Shown here: positions 36,548 through 44,457 of the stretch, in pieces | Layout: each line of letters starts with the position of its first letter | Position numbering within the stretch: position 1 is the first letter of the stretch | Source of the DNA: an uncultured Lachnospiraceae bacterium | Lineage (GTDB): Bacteria > Bacillota > Clostridia > Lachnospirales > Lachnospiraceae | Direction: 5' to 3' | NCBI GenBank assembly: GCA_910577165.1 | Contig: CAJTLX010000005.1 | Coordinates: 30,589 to 94,588 of the forward strand | DNA: 64,000 nucleotides | The notes under the pieces: model-generated | The model's input: the letters and a program-made list of their open reading frames with translations, nothing else | The model's database searches: none | Told to the model about the DNA's origin: nothing | Made by a program: the position numbers and the translations under genes

Positions 36548-37183
36548 ATGTTTCAGCAGTTAATTTTAGCGTCCGCCTCCCCAAGACGGCGGGAAATCCT
36601 GGCGCAGGCGGGAATTCCTTTTACTGTGCAGGTGGCAAATTTTGATGAGGAGAAAATAAGGAAAGAACTTGCACAAAACAATAAAAAAATAGAAAATATA
36701 GATTTTTCTGAACATTATGTCAAGGCTCTGGCACTGGGAAAGGCAAGCGCAGTTTTAGCGGAAAATGTGGATATTTTTAGGATTGTGGTATTGGGCGCGG
36801 ACACGGTTGTTGTACATCGCGGGGAGATCTTAAATAAGCCTGTGGATCTTGCTGATGCAAGGGGGATGCTTTTGCGCTTACAGGGCGATGTTCACACGGT
36901 CTATACTGGTGTGGCACTGTGTTATCGGAGGGAGGACTCGGATAATTCCCTTATTTTTTCAAATTTTGCCGTGCGCACTGAAGTTGTTTTCTATCCGATG
37001 AATCAGGAGGAAATCGAGGAGTATCTGAACTGTGGTGAGTATATGGACAAGGCGGGAGCCTATGCAATCCAGGGAAAGATGGCAGCTTATATCAAAGAGA
37101 TTCACGGGGATTATTACAATGTGGTCGGGCTTCCCCTGTCGGCAATTGTGCAGGAATTAAAAAGATTGCGAGAAAATGTATAA
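36548..37183 (+). CDS. maf: Maf-family nucleotide pyrophosphatase
   Basis: A 211-residue house-cleaning enzyme that hydrolyses non-canonical or methylated nucleoside triphosphates; it has been linked to septum inhibition in Bacillus. The start LILASASPRRREILAQAGI is the family's nucleotide-binding signature, followed by VLGADTVVVHRGEILNKP and DKAGAYAIQGK. An atypically long insertion (FRIVVLGADT region, residues 70-85) is tolerated in clostridial members. ATGAGGA lies upstream of the ATG. It stands alone between the argG and argC transcripts. Confidence 0.9.
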   Translation: MFQQLILASASPRRREILAQAGIPFTVQVANFDEEKIRKELAQNNKKIENIDFSEHYVKALALGKASAVLAENVDIFRIVVLGADTVVVHRGEILNKPVDLADARGMLLRLQGDVHTVYTGVALCYRREDSDNSLIFSNFAVRTEVVFYPMNQEEIEEYLNCGEYMDKAGAYAIQGKMAAYIKEIHGDYYNVVGLPLSAIVQELKRLRENV

Positions 37184-37219
37184 ATATTCTTTATAATGTA
37201 TAAAAATAGATCGGGTATT

Positions 37220-37258
37220 GCGGGGAAGGACAGAGCTTTTAACAAAGTTTTTCTCCGC
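37220..37258 (+). other. Hairpin after maf
   Basis: GCGGGGAA pairs with TTTCTCCGC, with an inner CTTT-AAAG. There is no T-run after it, so it is at best a weak terminator. The rest of the 316-bp maf–argC gap holds the argC promoter and its AT-rich leader. Confidence 0.4.
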
Positions 37259-37344
37259 TATAAAGGGTAAAGAAAAACATGGAAAAATTTATATCTGGCA
37301 AAAAATAAACCTGCGCCTACCGGGAAAATTGTGCAAAATTTTGC

Positions 37345-37373
37345 TTGCATAATATACAAAGTAGATGTATAAT
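37345..37373 (+). promoter_or_regulatory. argC promoter with overlapping ARG-box-like palindromes
   Basis: TTGCAT, 17 bp, perfect TATAAT. The -35 is inside the palindrome TTGCATAATATACAA and the -10 inside GTATAATTATAAAC, both resembling ArgR operator halves (TNTGNATWWWWATNCANA). Repression by arginine through ArgR is likely. Confidence 0.7.
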
Positions 37374-37499
37374 TATAAACACTTGGCAAAAAATTACCAG
37401 GGAAGTAGAGTGGGAGAATAAAGATTATGTGTATTTGAGTGGAAAATATTCCTAAAAATAACACAAAAATGCCGATAAGCAGCAGAAAGGGAAGAGGAT

Positions 37500-38540
37500 A
37501 TGGTAAAGGCAGGAATTATCGGGTCAACGGGATATGCGGGGCAGGAGCTAGTAAGACTTTTATTGCAGCACCCGGAGGCGGAGATTGTCTGGTATGGTTC
37601 GAAAAGCTATATAGACAAAAGATACGATGAAGTTTTCGGAAATATGTTTGAGATTGTAGATGCAAGATGTATGGATGATAATATGGAGAAGTTAGCAGAA
37701 AAAGCGGACGTGATTTTTACGGCAACTCCGCAGGGATTGTGCGCATCGCTTGTAAATGAAGAGATATTGTCGAAGGTGAAAATTATCGATCTCTCAGCGG
37801 ATTTCCGTATTAAAGATGTTTCGGTATATGAACAATGGTATGGGATTAAGCACACGAGTCCGCAGTTTATCGGCGAGGCGGTTTACGGATTGTGTGAGAT
37901 TAATAGGGAACAGATAAAATCAGCAAGGCTTTTAGCAAATCCGGGCTGTTATACCACCTGTTCTATCTTAACAATCTATCCGCTGGTAAAAGAGGGGCTA
38001 ATTGATCCGGACACGATTATTATTGATGCAAAATCTGGTACTTCCGGTGCAGGACGCTCGGCAAAAGTGCAAAATCTTTATTGTGAGGTCAATGAAAATA
38101 TTAAAGCTTACGGGGTTGCAAGCCATCGCCATACGCCGGAGATTGAGGAGCAATTAGGCTACGCGGCAGGAAAGCCATTAGTATTAAATTTTACACCGCA
38201 TCTGGTTCCGATGAATCGTGGAATTTTGGTGACTGCCTATGCTTCGCTGGTTAAGGAGGTGACGGATAAGGAAATTCGCTCCGCCTATGAAAAGTACTAT
38301 AAGGCGGAAAGATTTGTCCGTGTGCTTGATCCTGGGGTTTGCCCGGAAACACGATTTGTGGAGGGCAGCAATTATGTGGATGTGAATTTTAAGACGGATC
38401 CTCGCACAGGACGTGTGATTATGATGGGGACAACGGATAATCTGGTAAAGGGTGCGGCTGGTCAGGCAGTACAGAATATGAATTTGATGTTTGGTCTTCC
38501 GGAGGAGATGGGACTTTTGCTTGTGCCGGTATTTCCGTAA
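37500..38540 (+). CDS. argC: N-acetyl-gamma-glutamyl-phosphate reductase
   Basis: A 346-residue NADPH-dependent enzyme, third step of arginine synthesis. The dinucleotide-binding start is KAGIIGSTGYAGQELVRLL. The catalytic Cys is in ANPGCYTTCSILTIYPL. SGTSGAGRSAKV and HRHTPEIEEQL are conserved, and the C-terminus ends GAAGQAVQNMNLMFGLPE. GGAAGAGG precedes the ATG. It heads the arginine gene group with its own ArgR-like promoter. Confidence 0.96.
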   Translation: MVKAGIIGSTGYAGQELVRLLLQHPEAEIVWYGSKSYIDKRYDEVFGNMFEIVDARCMDDNMEKLAEKADVIFTATPQGLCASLVNEEILSKVKIIDLSADFRIKDVSVYEQWYGIKHTSPQFIGEAVYGLCEINREQIKSARLLANPGCYTTCSILTIYPLVKEGLIDPDTIIIDAKSGTSGAGRSAKVQNLYCEVNENIKAYGVASHRHTPEIEEQLGYAAGKPLVLNFTPHLVPMNRGILVTAYASLVKEVTDKEIRSAYEKYYKAERFVRVLDPGVCPETRFVEGSNYVDVNFKTDPRTGRVIMMGTTDNLVKGAAGQAVQNMNLMFGLPEEMGLLLVPVFP

Positions 38541-38551
38541 GACATAAGAAA

Positions 38552-38568
38552 GATGCAGAACTTAAAAT
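38552..38568 (+). repeat. Possible tail remnant of the intergenic repeat
   Basis: GATGCAGAACTTAAAAT matches the tail of the second repeat subtype (GATGCGGAACTTAAAAT) with one change, and runs into the start codon of the DUF3795 gene. Confidence 0.45.
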
Positions 38569-38878
38569 GGAAAAGAAAAATGAATTAAAACCCATTGACT
38601 TCACCACAGTAACCGCTTGCGGCGAATGCTGTACTGGCTGTACTAAAAAGATTAATGGAATGTGCAGGGGCTGTATTGAAGCGGATGGTTATGTTCCAGA
38701 GTGGGCGGGTTCCGGGCGATGTAAAATACATGAATGTGCAAGGAATCATTATGTGCAATTTTGTGGTATATGCGATGAATTCCCCTGTGAGAAATTGCCC
38801 TTGATTGTATGCTGGAACCCGAATATTATAGAACATTTATATAATCTTGCAGCACAGTATCATAAGCAAACAGATTAG
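38567..38878 (+). CDS. DUF3795 small cysteine-rich protein
   Basis: A 103-residue protein with 11 cysteines in clusters: CGECCTGC, CRGC, C-x5-C and CGICDEFPC. This pattern matches DUF3795 proteins, thought to bind metal, probably zinc or an iron-sulfur centre. No enzyme activity is known. No strong ribosome binding site was seen because the repeat-like tail sits at the start; translation may depend on coupling to argC 26 nt upstream. Confidence 0.75.
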   Translation: MEKKNELKPIDFTTVTACGECCTGCTKKINGMCRGCIEADGYVPEWAGSGRCKIHECARNHYVQFCGICDEFPCEKLPLIVCWNPNIIEHLYNLAAQYHKQTD

Positions 38879-38993
38879 ACCAGTCGATAAATTATAATTA
38901 ATATCGGCTGTCTGTAAAAGTGGAGAATTATCGATAAAAAATTGACTATTCACAAAAGAAATAATTATGATAAATGAAAAAAAGGAAAGTAAA

Positions 38994-39452
38994 ATGAGGG
39001 AAAATATGGAAATACGTGTAATGACAATTGAGGATTATCCCAAGGTATACGCGCTGTGGATGAGTATTCATGGTTTTGGAATTCGCAGCGTGGATGATTC
39101 CCGTGCGGGTGTGGAAAAATTTTTAAAGCGTAATCCTACGACCAGTGTGGTAGCGGTGGAAGATAACCGGATAATTGGCGCGATCCTGTGTGGGCATGAT
39201 GGGAGGAGAGGATATTTTTATCATGTCTGTGTGGCGGAGGATAAAAGGCAAAGGGGGATCGGCAAACAGATGGCAACCTTTGCTATGCGTGCATTGAAAG
39301 AAGAGGGGATCAATAAAGTATCCCTGATTGCATTTAAATCAAATATAGTGGGGAACCATTTCTGGCGCAGCGTTGGCTGGACATACCGCGATGATTTGAA
39401 TTATTATGATTTTACGCTCAATGAAGCAAATATCACAAAATTTAATCAATAA
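38994..39452 (+). CDS. GNAT-family acetyltransferase
   Basis: A 152-residue N-acetyltransferase. The ATG at 38994 is preferred over an in-frame ATG at 38967 because AAAGGAAAG lies before it. The acetyl-CoA-binding motif is VAEDKRQRGIGKQMATFAMRAL, compared with the consensus R/Q-x-x-G-x-G/A. The C-terminal GNHFWRSVGWTYRDDLNYY is typical. Its position between arginine genes suggests, but does not prove, a role in N-acetylation of an amino acid; it is too short and too general for a confident ArgA call. Confidence 0.8.
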   Translation: MRENMEIRVMTIEDYPKVYALWMSIHGFGIRSVDDSRAGVEKFLKRNPTTSVVAVEDNRIIGAILCGHDGRRGYFYHVCVAEDKRQRGIGKQMATFAMRALKEEGINKVSLIAFKSNIVGNHFWRSVGWTYRDDLNYYDFTLNEANITKFNQ

Positions 39453-39460
39453 AACTAAAA

Positions 39461-39566
39461 AACAGCAGATTTCCGGAACAGTGCCAGAAGGAATTTTTGG
39501 AGCGAAGCGAATAAAATTCCTTCTAGGGAGGTGGTACTGTGAAGGAAATCTGCGGAACTAAAAATA
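39461..39566 (+). repeat. Structured intergenic repeat, copy A (before argJ)
   Basis: Three nested stems: outer GCAGATTTCC (39465) with GGAAATCTGC (39544), perfect; middle CAGTGCC with GGTACTG (one G·T); apical AAGGAATTTT with AAATTCCTT. The loop reads GGAGCGAAGCGAATA. The tail GGAACTAAAAATA leads into the argJ ribosome binding site. Confidence 0.85.
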
Positions 39567-39590
39567 AAAACTAAAAATAAGGAGATCGAT

Positions 39591-40814
39591 ATGGAAATTA
39601 TTACAGGTGGCGTAACGGCCGCACAGGGGTTTCTTGCAGCGTGTACCGCTGCGGGAATCAAATATCAAAACCGGGTGGATATGGCGATGGTCTATAGCAG
39701 AGTGCCATGCAAATGTGCGGGAACTTTCACCAGTAATGTTGTAAAAGCCGCGCCCGTTCTCTGGGATCGGGATATCGTGGAAAAATCAGCATTTGCCCAG
39801 GCGATTGTTGTTAATGCGGGAATTGCTAATGCCTGCACCGGAGCGGAGGGGCTTTCCTACTGCGCCAAGACAGCAGAGGCAGCGGGGGGATGTCTTAATA
39901 TTCCCGCAGATGCAGTTTTTGTGGCATCGACGGGAGTAATTGGAAAGCAGCTTCCTATTGAGCGGATTATTGCTGGAACAAAGGCAATGGTACCGCAGCT
40001 TTCCGAAAGTCTGGAGGCAGGTACTTCAGCCTCAAAAGCGATTATGACAACGGATACCATAAACAAAGAGATTGCGGTGACTTTTATGGTGGGAGGCAAA
40101 AAGGTAACACTCGGCGGTATGACTAAAGGTTCGGGCATGATTCATCCAAATATGTGTACAATGCTTGCCTTTCTTACCACAGATCTTGCCATCAGTAAAG
40201 AACTTTTACAGGAGGCACTCTCTGAGGATATCAAGGATACTTACAATATGATCTCGGTGGATGGGGATACCTCGACAAATGATACTGTGCTGCTTTTGGC
40301 AAACGGTCTTGCAGGAAATCCGGAAATTACTGAAAAAAATGCAGACTATGAGGAATTCAAGAAGGCACTGCGCACAGTAAATGAATTTTTGGCAAAACGT
40401 ATGGCGGGCGATGGTGAGGGAGCAACAAAGCTTTTTGAGGTAAGAGTAGTCCATGCGAAGGAAAAGGCGCAGGCGGTAACACTTGCAAAATCAGTTGCGT
40501 GTTCGAGTCTGGTAAAGGCAATGGTATACGGGAATGATGCAAACTGGGGCAGGGTTCTGTGTGCGATGGGGTATTCCGGCGTATCATTCGAACCGGAGAA
40601 AGTAGATCTTTTTATTGAGTCGGAATTGGGGAAACTTCAGCTTGTTGCAAATGGTATGGCAACAGACTACTTGGAAGAATTGGCAACAAAGATTTTTTCT
40701 GCAAAGGAAGTCACAGCAATTGCAGACATAAAACAGGGAAATGCATCGGCAACCGCATGGGGGTGTGATTTGACCTATGATTATGTAAAAATCAATGCGG
40801 ATTATCGATCATAA
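39591..40814 (+). CDS. argJ: Bifunctional glutamate N-acetyltransferase / ornithine acetyltransferase
   Basis: A 407-residue enzyme that recycles the acetyl group from N-acetylornithine to glutamate and may also use acetyl-CoA. It matures by self-cleavage before a Thr: the site here is NMC/TMLAFLTTD, with Cys instead of the common Ala before the Thr nucleophile. MTTDTINKE, KGSGMIHPNM and the C-terminal NASATAWGCDLTYDYVKINADYR are diagnostic. ATAAGGAG precedes the ATG. The upstream gap is filled by repeat copy A. Confidence 0.95.
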   Translation: MEIITGGVTAAQGFLAACTAAGIKYQNRVDMAMVYSRVPCKCAGTFTSNVVKAAPVLWDRDIVEKSAFAQAIVVNAGIANACTGAEGLSYCAKTAEAAGGCLNIPADAVFVASTGVIGKQLPIERIIAGTKAMVPQLSESLEAGTSASKAIMTTDTINKEIAVTFMVGGKKVTLGGMTKGSGMIHPNMCTMLAFLTTDLAISKELLQEALSEDIKDTYNMISVDGDTSTNDTVLLLANGLAGNPEITEKNADYEEFKKALRTVNEFLAKRMAGDGEGATKLFEVRVVHAKEKAQAVTLAKSVACSSLVKAMVYGNDANWGRVLCAMGYSGVSFEPEKVDLFIESELGKLQLVANGMATDYLEELATKIFSAKEVTAIADIKQGNASATAWGCDLTYDYVKINADYRS

Positions 40815-40820
40815 AAAGTA

Positions 40821-40852
40821 GCATATTTAGAGAATCTGCGGAACTAGAAATA
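40821..40852 (+). repeat. Collapsed copy of the intergenic repeat (after argJ)
   Basis: GCATATTTAGAGAATCTGC retains only the outer arms (GCATATT and AATCTGC, one mismatch) plus the tail GGAACTAGAAATA. The middle and apical stems are deleted. Confidence 0.6.
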
Positions 40853-40862
40853 AAAACTAAAA

Positions 40863-40968
40863 AACAGCAGACTCCCGAAACAGTGCCGGAAGGAATTTTA
40901 AGAGCGAAGCGAATAAAATTCCTTCCAGGAAAAGGGCACTGTGCAGGGAATCTGCGGAACTAAAAATA
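40863..40968 (+). repeat. Structured intergenic repeat, copy B (before argB)
   Basis: Outer GCAGACTCCC (40867) with GGGAATCTGC (40946), one mismatch; middle CAGTGCC with GGCACTG; apical GGAAGGAATTTT with AAAATTCCTTCC, perfect. Loop AAGAGCGAAGCGAAT. The tail GGAACTAAAAATA is followed by tandem AACTA(A/G)AAATAA words up to the argB ribosome binding site. Confidence 0.85.
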
Positions 40969-41008
40969 AGAACTAGAAATAAAAACTAAAAATAGGAGCT
41001 AAAAAATC

Positions 41009-41926
41009 ATGGAAAAAGGAATGGAACAGACAATCGCAAAGGCGCAGACGCTTATAGAGGCACTGCCTTATATTCAAAAATTCAGCAATAAAAAAGTAGT
41101 GGTAAAATATGGTGGAAGTGCAATGCTTGATCCAGAGTTAGAGATGAGTGTAATTAAGGATGTAGCACTGCTAAAGCTAGTCGGTATGCAACCGATTATC
41201 GTCCATGGCGGCGGAAAGGAAATTACGAAGTGGGTCGGACTTTTGGGGCATGAAGCCAGATTTATCGAGGGGCTTCGCGTAACTGACGAGGTAACAATGG
41301 AAGTTGCGGAGATGGTACTTAGCAAGGTGAACAAAAACCTTGTGCAGATGCTAGAGCAGCTCGGTGTAAAGGCAGCGGGAATCTGTGGCAAGGACGGCAA
41401 AACACTCCTAGTAGAGAAAAAGACGGCAAGCGGACAGGATATCGGCTATGTCGGTAATGTAACACATGTTACAACGGATCTGATTGACACACTGATTGCA
41501 AACGATTATATCCCTGTAATTGCACCGATCGGATTGGGTGAGGAGGATTCTCATGCTTACAATATCAATGCGGATGATGCGGCATGTGCAATTGCGTGCG
41601 CGGTCGGCGCGGAAAAACTTGCATTTTTGACGGATATTGAGGGAGTATACCGCGATCCGGCAGATAAATCTTCGCTGATTTCTGTGCTGACACTTCCTGC
41701 GGCGGACAAGCTGATCGGGGAGGGATTTATTGGCGGCGGTATGCTTCCAAAACTGAAAAATTGTATTGACGCAGTAAAAAATGGCGTTTCCCGTGTGCAT
41801 ATCCTGGATGGCAGACTGGAACATTGCCTGCTCCTTGAATTCTTTACCAACAAGGGAATTGGAACAGCAATTATCAATGATGAATCCATTCTGTATGATA
41901 ATGAAACTGGCACAACAATAAATTAA
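41009..41926 (+). CDS. argB: Acetylglutamate kinase
   Basis: A 305-residue amino-acid kinase, second step of arginine synthesis. Motifs are VVKYGGSAM, IVHGGGKEIT, GLRVTDEVTMEVAEMVL, ICGKDGKTL, YNINADDAACAIA and a FIGGGMLPKLKNC segment. The N-terminal helix (MEQTIAKAQTLIEALPYIQKF) is the type that allows hexamer formation and arginine feedback inhibition. ATAGGAG precedes the ATG. It is flanked on both sides by structured repeats. Confidence 0.96.
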   Translation: MEKGMEQTIAKAQTLIEALPYIQKFSNKKVVVKYGGSAMLDPELEMSVIKDVALLKLVGMQPIIVHGGGKEITKWVGLLGHEARFIEGLRVTDEVTMEVAEMVLSKVNKNLVQMLEQLGVKAAGICGKDGKTLLVEKKTASGQDIGYVGNVTHVTTDLIDTLIANDYIPVIAPIGLGEEDSHAYNINADDAACAIACAVGAEKLAFLTDIEGVYRDPADKSSLISVLTLPAADKLIGEGFIGGGMLPKLKNCIDAVKNGVSRVHILDGRLEHCLLLEFFTNKGIGTAIINDESILYDNETGTTIN

Positions 41927-41964
41927 TATATTATTCAGAAAATATGCAAAACCGACAAACTTAA

Positions 41965-42070
41965 AACAGCATATTCCCGGACAACGCCCGGAAGAGGTTT
42001 ATGGAGCAAAGTGGAAGGAGTCTCTTCCACGATAAAGAGGTGTTGGAAGGGAATATGCAGAACTATAAAT
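41965..42070 (+). repeat. Structured intergenic repeat, copy C (before argD)
   Basis: Outer GCATATTCCC (41969) with GGGAATATGC (42049), perfect and different from copies A and B on both sides; middle CAACGCC with GGTGTTG (one G·T); apical GGAAGAG with CTCTTCC. The loop has GGAGCAAAGTGGAA in place of GGAGCGAAGCGAAT. Tail AGAACTATAAATA. Confidence 0.8.
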
Positions 42071-42094
42071 AAACATTATAAATAGGAGGTCAGG

Positions 42095-43285
42095 ATGGAT
42101 TCAAAACAGTGGAGCGAGGCGGCGGATCAGGTATTGATGCATACTTATGGACGTTTCCCAGTTGTACTTGAGCGCGGCGAAGGCGTGTACCTGTACGATC
42201 TGGACGGAAAAAAATATCTGGATTTTGGCGCGGGCATTGCCGTTTTCGCGCTCGGTTACAATAATAAGGAATATAATGATGCATTAAAGATGCAGATTGA
42301 TAAACTTCTTCATACTTCAAATTATTTTTATAATGTTCCAGCGATCAGAGCGTGTGAGAAAATTACGCAGATGACCGGGCTTGACCGTGTGTTTTTGACC
42401 AACAGCGGCACGGAGGCAGTGGAAGGTGCGATTAAGCTGGCGCGCAAATCGTATTATTTGAAACATGGGACAGCGGACGGCGAGATTATCGCGATGAATC
42501 ATTCATTTCACGGAAGAAGCATGGGAGCACTTTCTGTAACGGGCACGCAAAAATATCGCGAACCATTCGGCACTCTTTCCGGTATTGTGTTTGCCGATTA
42601 CAATAATTATGAGGATGTCGCGTCGAAGATAACAGAAAAAACCTGTGCAATTATTATGGAAACGGTACAGGGAGAAGGCGGACTTTATCCTGCCAGTCCG
42701 GAATTTCTAAAAAAGGTGCGCACGCTTTGTGATGAGAAAGAGATCTTGTTAATTTTAGATGAAATTCAGTGCGGTATGGGACGAACTGGCACGATGATGG
42801 CCTATGAGCAATACGGGATAGAGCCAGATGTGGTAACGCTTGCCAAGGCTCTTGGCTGTGGGGTGCCGGTGGGAGCTTTTGCAGCGAAGGAAGATGTGGC
42901 AAAAGCTCTTGTGCCGGGGGATCACGGCAGCACCTACGGCGGCAATCCATTTGCTGCTGCGGCAATCTGCAAGGTTTTCGAACTCTTTGAAAAATATCAG
43001 GTTCTTGAAAATGTGCGCCAAGTATCGGCGTATCTGGAAGAAAAACTGGATATGCTGGCAAAAAAATATCAATGCGTAAAAGAGCGTCGGGGCAGGGGAC
43101 TGATGCAGGGGCTTGAGTTTGATCGCCCAGTAAAGGAAATAATTAAAAAATCAATGAATGCAGGATTAATTACTTTTTCGGCGGGGGAGAGGATTATCCG
43201 TTTTGTGCCACCGCTCGTAATAAAAAAAGAACATATCGATGAGATGATGGGAATTTTAGAGTCGGTGATCGCAGCGGAAAATTAG
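42095..43285 (+). CDS. argD: Acetylornithine aminotransferase
   Basis: A 396-residue class III PLP aminotransferase converting N-acetylglutamate semialdehyde to N-acetylornithine. FLTNSGTEAVEGAIKLARK, HSFHGRSMGALSVTG, LDEIQCGMGRTG and TLAKALGCGVPVGAF (PLP Lys) are visible, then HGSTYGGNPFAAAA. ATAGGAGG precedes the ATG. It is the last arginine gene here; argF and argH are not in the window. Confidence 0.95.
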   Translation: MDSKQWSEAADQVLMHTYGRFPVVLERGEGVYLYDLDGKKYLDFGAGIAVFALGYNNKEYNDALKMQIDKLLHTSNYFYNVPAIRACEKITQMTGLDRVFLTNSGTEAVEGAIKLARKSYYLKHGTADGEIIAMNHSFHGRSMGALSVTGTQKYREPFGTLSGIVFADYNNYEDVASKITEKTCAIIMETVQGEGGLYPASPEFLKKVRTLCDEKEILLILDEIQCGMGRTGTMMAYEQYGIEPDVVTLAKALGCGVPVGAFAAKEDVAKALVPGDHGSTYGGNPFAAAAICKVFELFEKYQVLENVRQVSAYLEEKLDMLAKKYQCVKERRGRGLMQGLEFDRPVKEIIKKSMNAGLITFSAGERIIRFVPPLVIKKEHIDEMMGILESVIAAEN

Positions 43286-43560
43286 TTTATGAGCGACCGA
43301 TGAACTAAAATGATTGGCGGACAGAGATAAAAATTATAAAATGAAGATTTTATCAGTGGCGGGGACTGTCTCCCCATCTGATCGCCTTTAGCGGATTGAC
43401 CACAAGAATGCCAGAGGCGTTCCTGAATAGATAATGGTACTTGATTTTTTTTCTAAAATGCAATAAACTGTTTTATATTGTGGCAAGCGCTGTCTGTCAC
43501 AGAAAAGAATGGGATTTTCAAGTCTAGATTATTGAGTGCAGCGCAGAAAAGAGGGGCGAT
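43286..43560 (+). other. argD–purC intergenic region
   Basis: This 275-bp gap contains a small hairpin GGGGA-CTG-TCTCCCC near 43362 and an AT-rich stretch near 43440-43480 that may hold a promoter (TATATT), but no clear -35. No repeat copy is evident apart from GATGAACTAAAAT near 43300, a weak match to the repeat tail. Confidence 0.4.
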
Positions 43561-44433
43561 ATGCAGGAATTTAAACCAGTAAAAGAGGGGAAGGTTCGCG
43601 AGATTTATGATATCGGGGAGAACCTGGTGATTGTAGCGACCGACCGCATTAGTTGTTTTGATGTGATCTTAAACAACAAGGTGAAGAAAAAAGGGACGGT
43701 GCTGACACAGATGTCAAAGTTTTGGTTCGATATGACAAGGGATATTTTGCCAAACCATATGATTTCTGTCGAGGTGAAGGATATGCCGGAGTTTTTCCAG
43801 CAGGAGAAGTTTGACGGCAATAGTATGCTTTGTAAAAAGCTTGAAATGCTGCCAGTAGAATGTATCGTGCGCGGATATATTACGGGCAGCGGCTGGGCAA
43901 GCTACAAGGAGAATGGTACGGTCTGTGGGATAAAATTGCCGGAGGGGTTAAAAGAGTCCGATAAGCTTGCAGAGCCGATTTACACGCCATCCACCAAGGC
44001 GGAATTAGGCGATCACGACGAGAATATTTCCTTTGAGCAGAGTGTGGAATATCTGGAGAAACGCTATCCGGGCAAGGGGCGTGAGTATGCAGAAAAAATG
44101 CGCGATTACACGATCGCACTCTACAAAAAATGTGCGGAGTACGCACTGGTGCACGGAATTATTATTGCGGATACAAAATTTGAATTCGGGCTGGATAAGG
44201 AGGGAAATCTTGTCCTTGGCGATGAGATGTTAACTCCGGACAGCTCCCGTTTCTGGCCGTTGGAAGGGTACGAACCAGGGCATGGGCAGCCTTCTTTTGA
44301 CAAACAGTTCGCGCGCGATTGGTTAAAGGCAAATCCGGGAAATGACTGGACTTTGCCGCAGGATATTCTTGAAAAGACGATTGGAAAATATTTACAGGGA
44401 TATGAACTTTTAACAGGCAGACCGTTAAGATAA
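43561..44433 (+). CDS. purC: SAICAR synthetase
   Basis: A 290-residue phosphoribosylaminoimidazole-succinocarboxamide synthase of purine synthesis. EGKVREIYDIGENLVIVATDRISCFDV is the start region. PVECIVRGYITGSGW, STKAELGDHDENIS and DTKFEFGLDKEG are diagnostic. GAGGGGCGAT precedes the ATG. It is close to the longer eukaryote-type PurC in the TGSGWxSY segment. It stands with pepP downstream by 24 nt; the rest of the pur pathway except purA lies elsewhere. Confidence 0.96.
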   Translation: MQEFKPVKEGKVREIYDIGENLVIVATDRISCFDVILNNKVKKKGTVLTQMSKFWFDMTRDILPNHMISVEVKDMPEFFQQEKFDGNSMLCKKLEMLPVECIVRGYITGSGWASYKENGTVCGIKLPEGLKESDKLAEPIYTPSTKAELGDHDENISFEQSVEYLEKRYPGKGREYAEKMRDYTIALYKKCAEYALVHGIIIADTKFEFGLDKEGNLVLGDEMLTPDSSRFWPLEGYEPGHGQPSFDKQFARDWLKANPGNDWTLPQDILEKTIGKYLQGYELLTGRPLR

Positions 44434-44457
44434 TATTGCAGGAAGAAGGGGTTTGAG

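Noticed and set aside
39461..42070. Repeated sequences as a CRISPR array
   Set aside because: Copies are far apart, about 100 bp long, palindromic, diverged from each other and separated by genes; no cas genes and no regular spacers.
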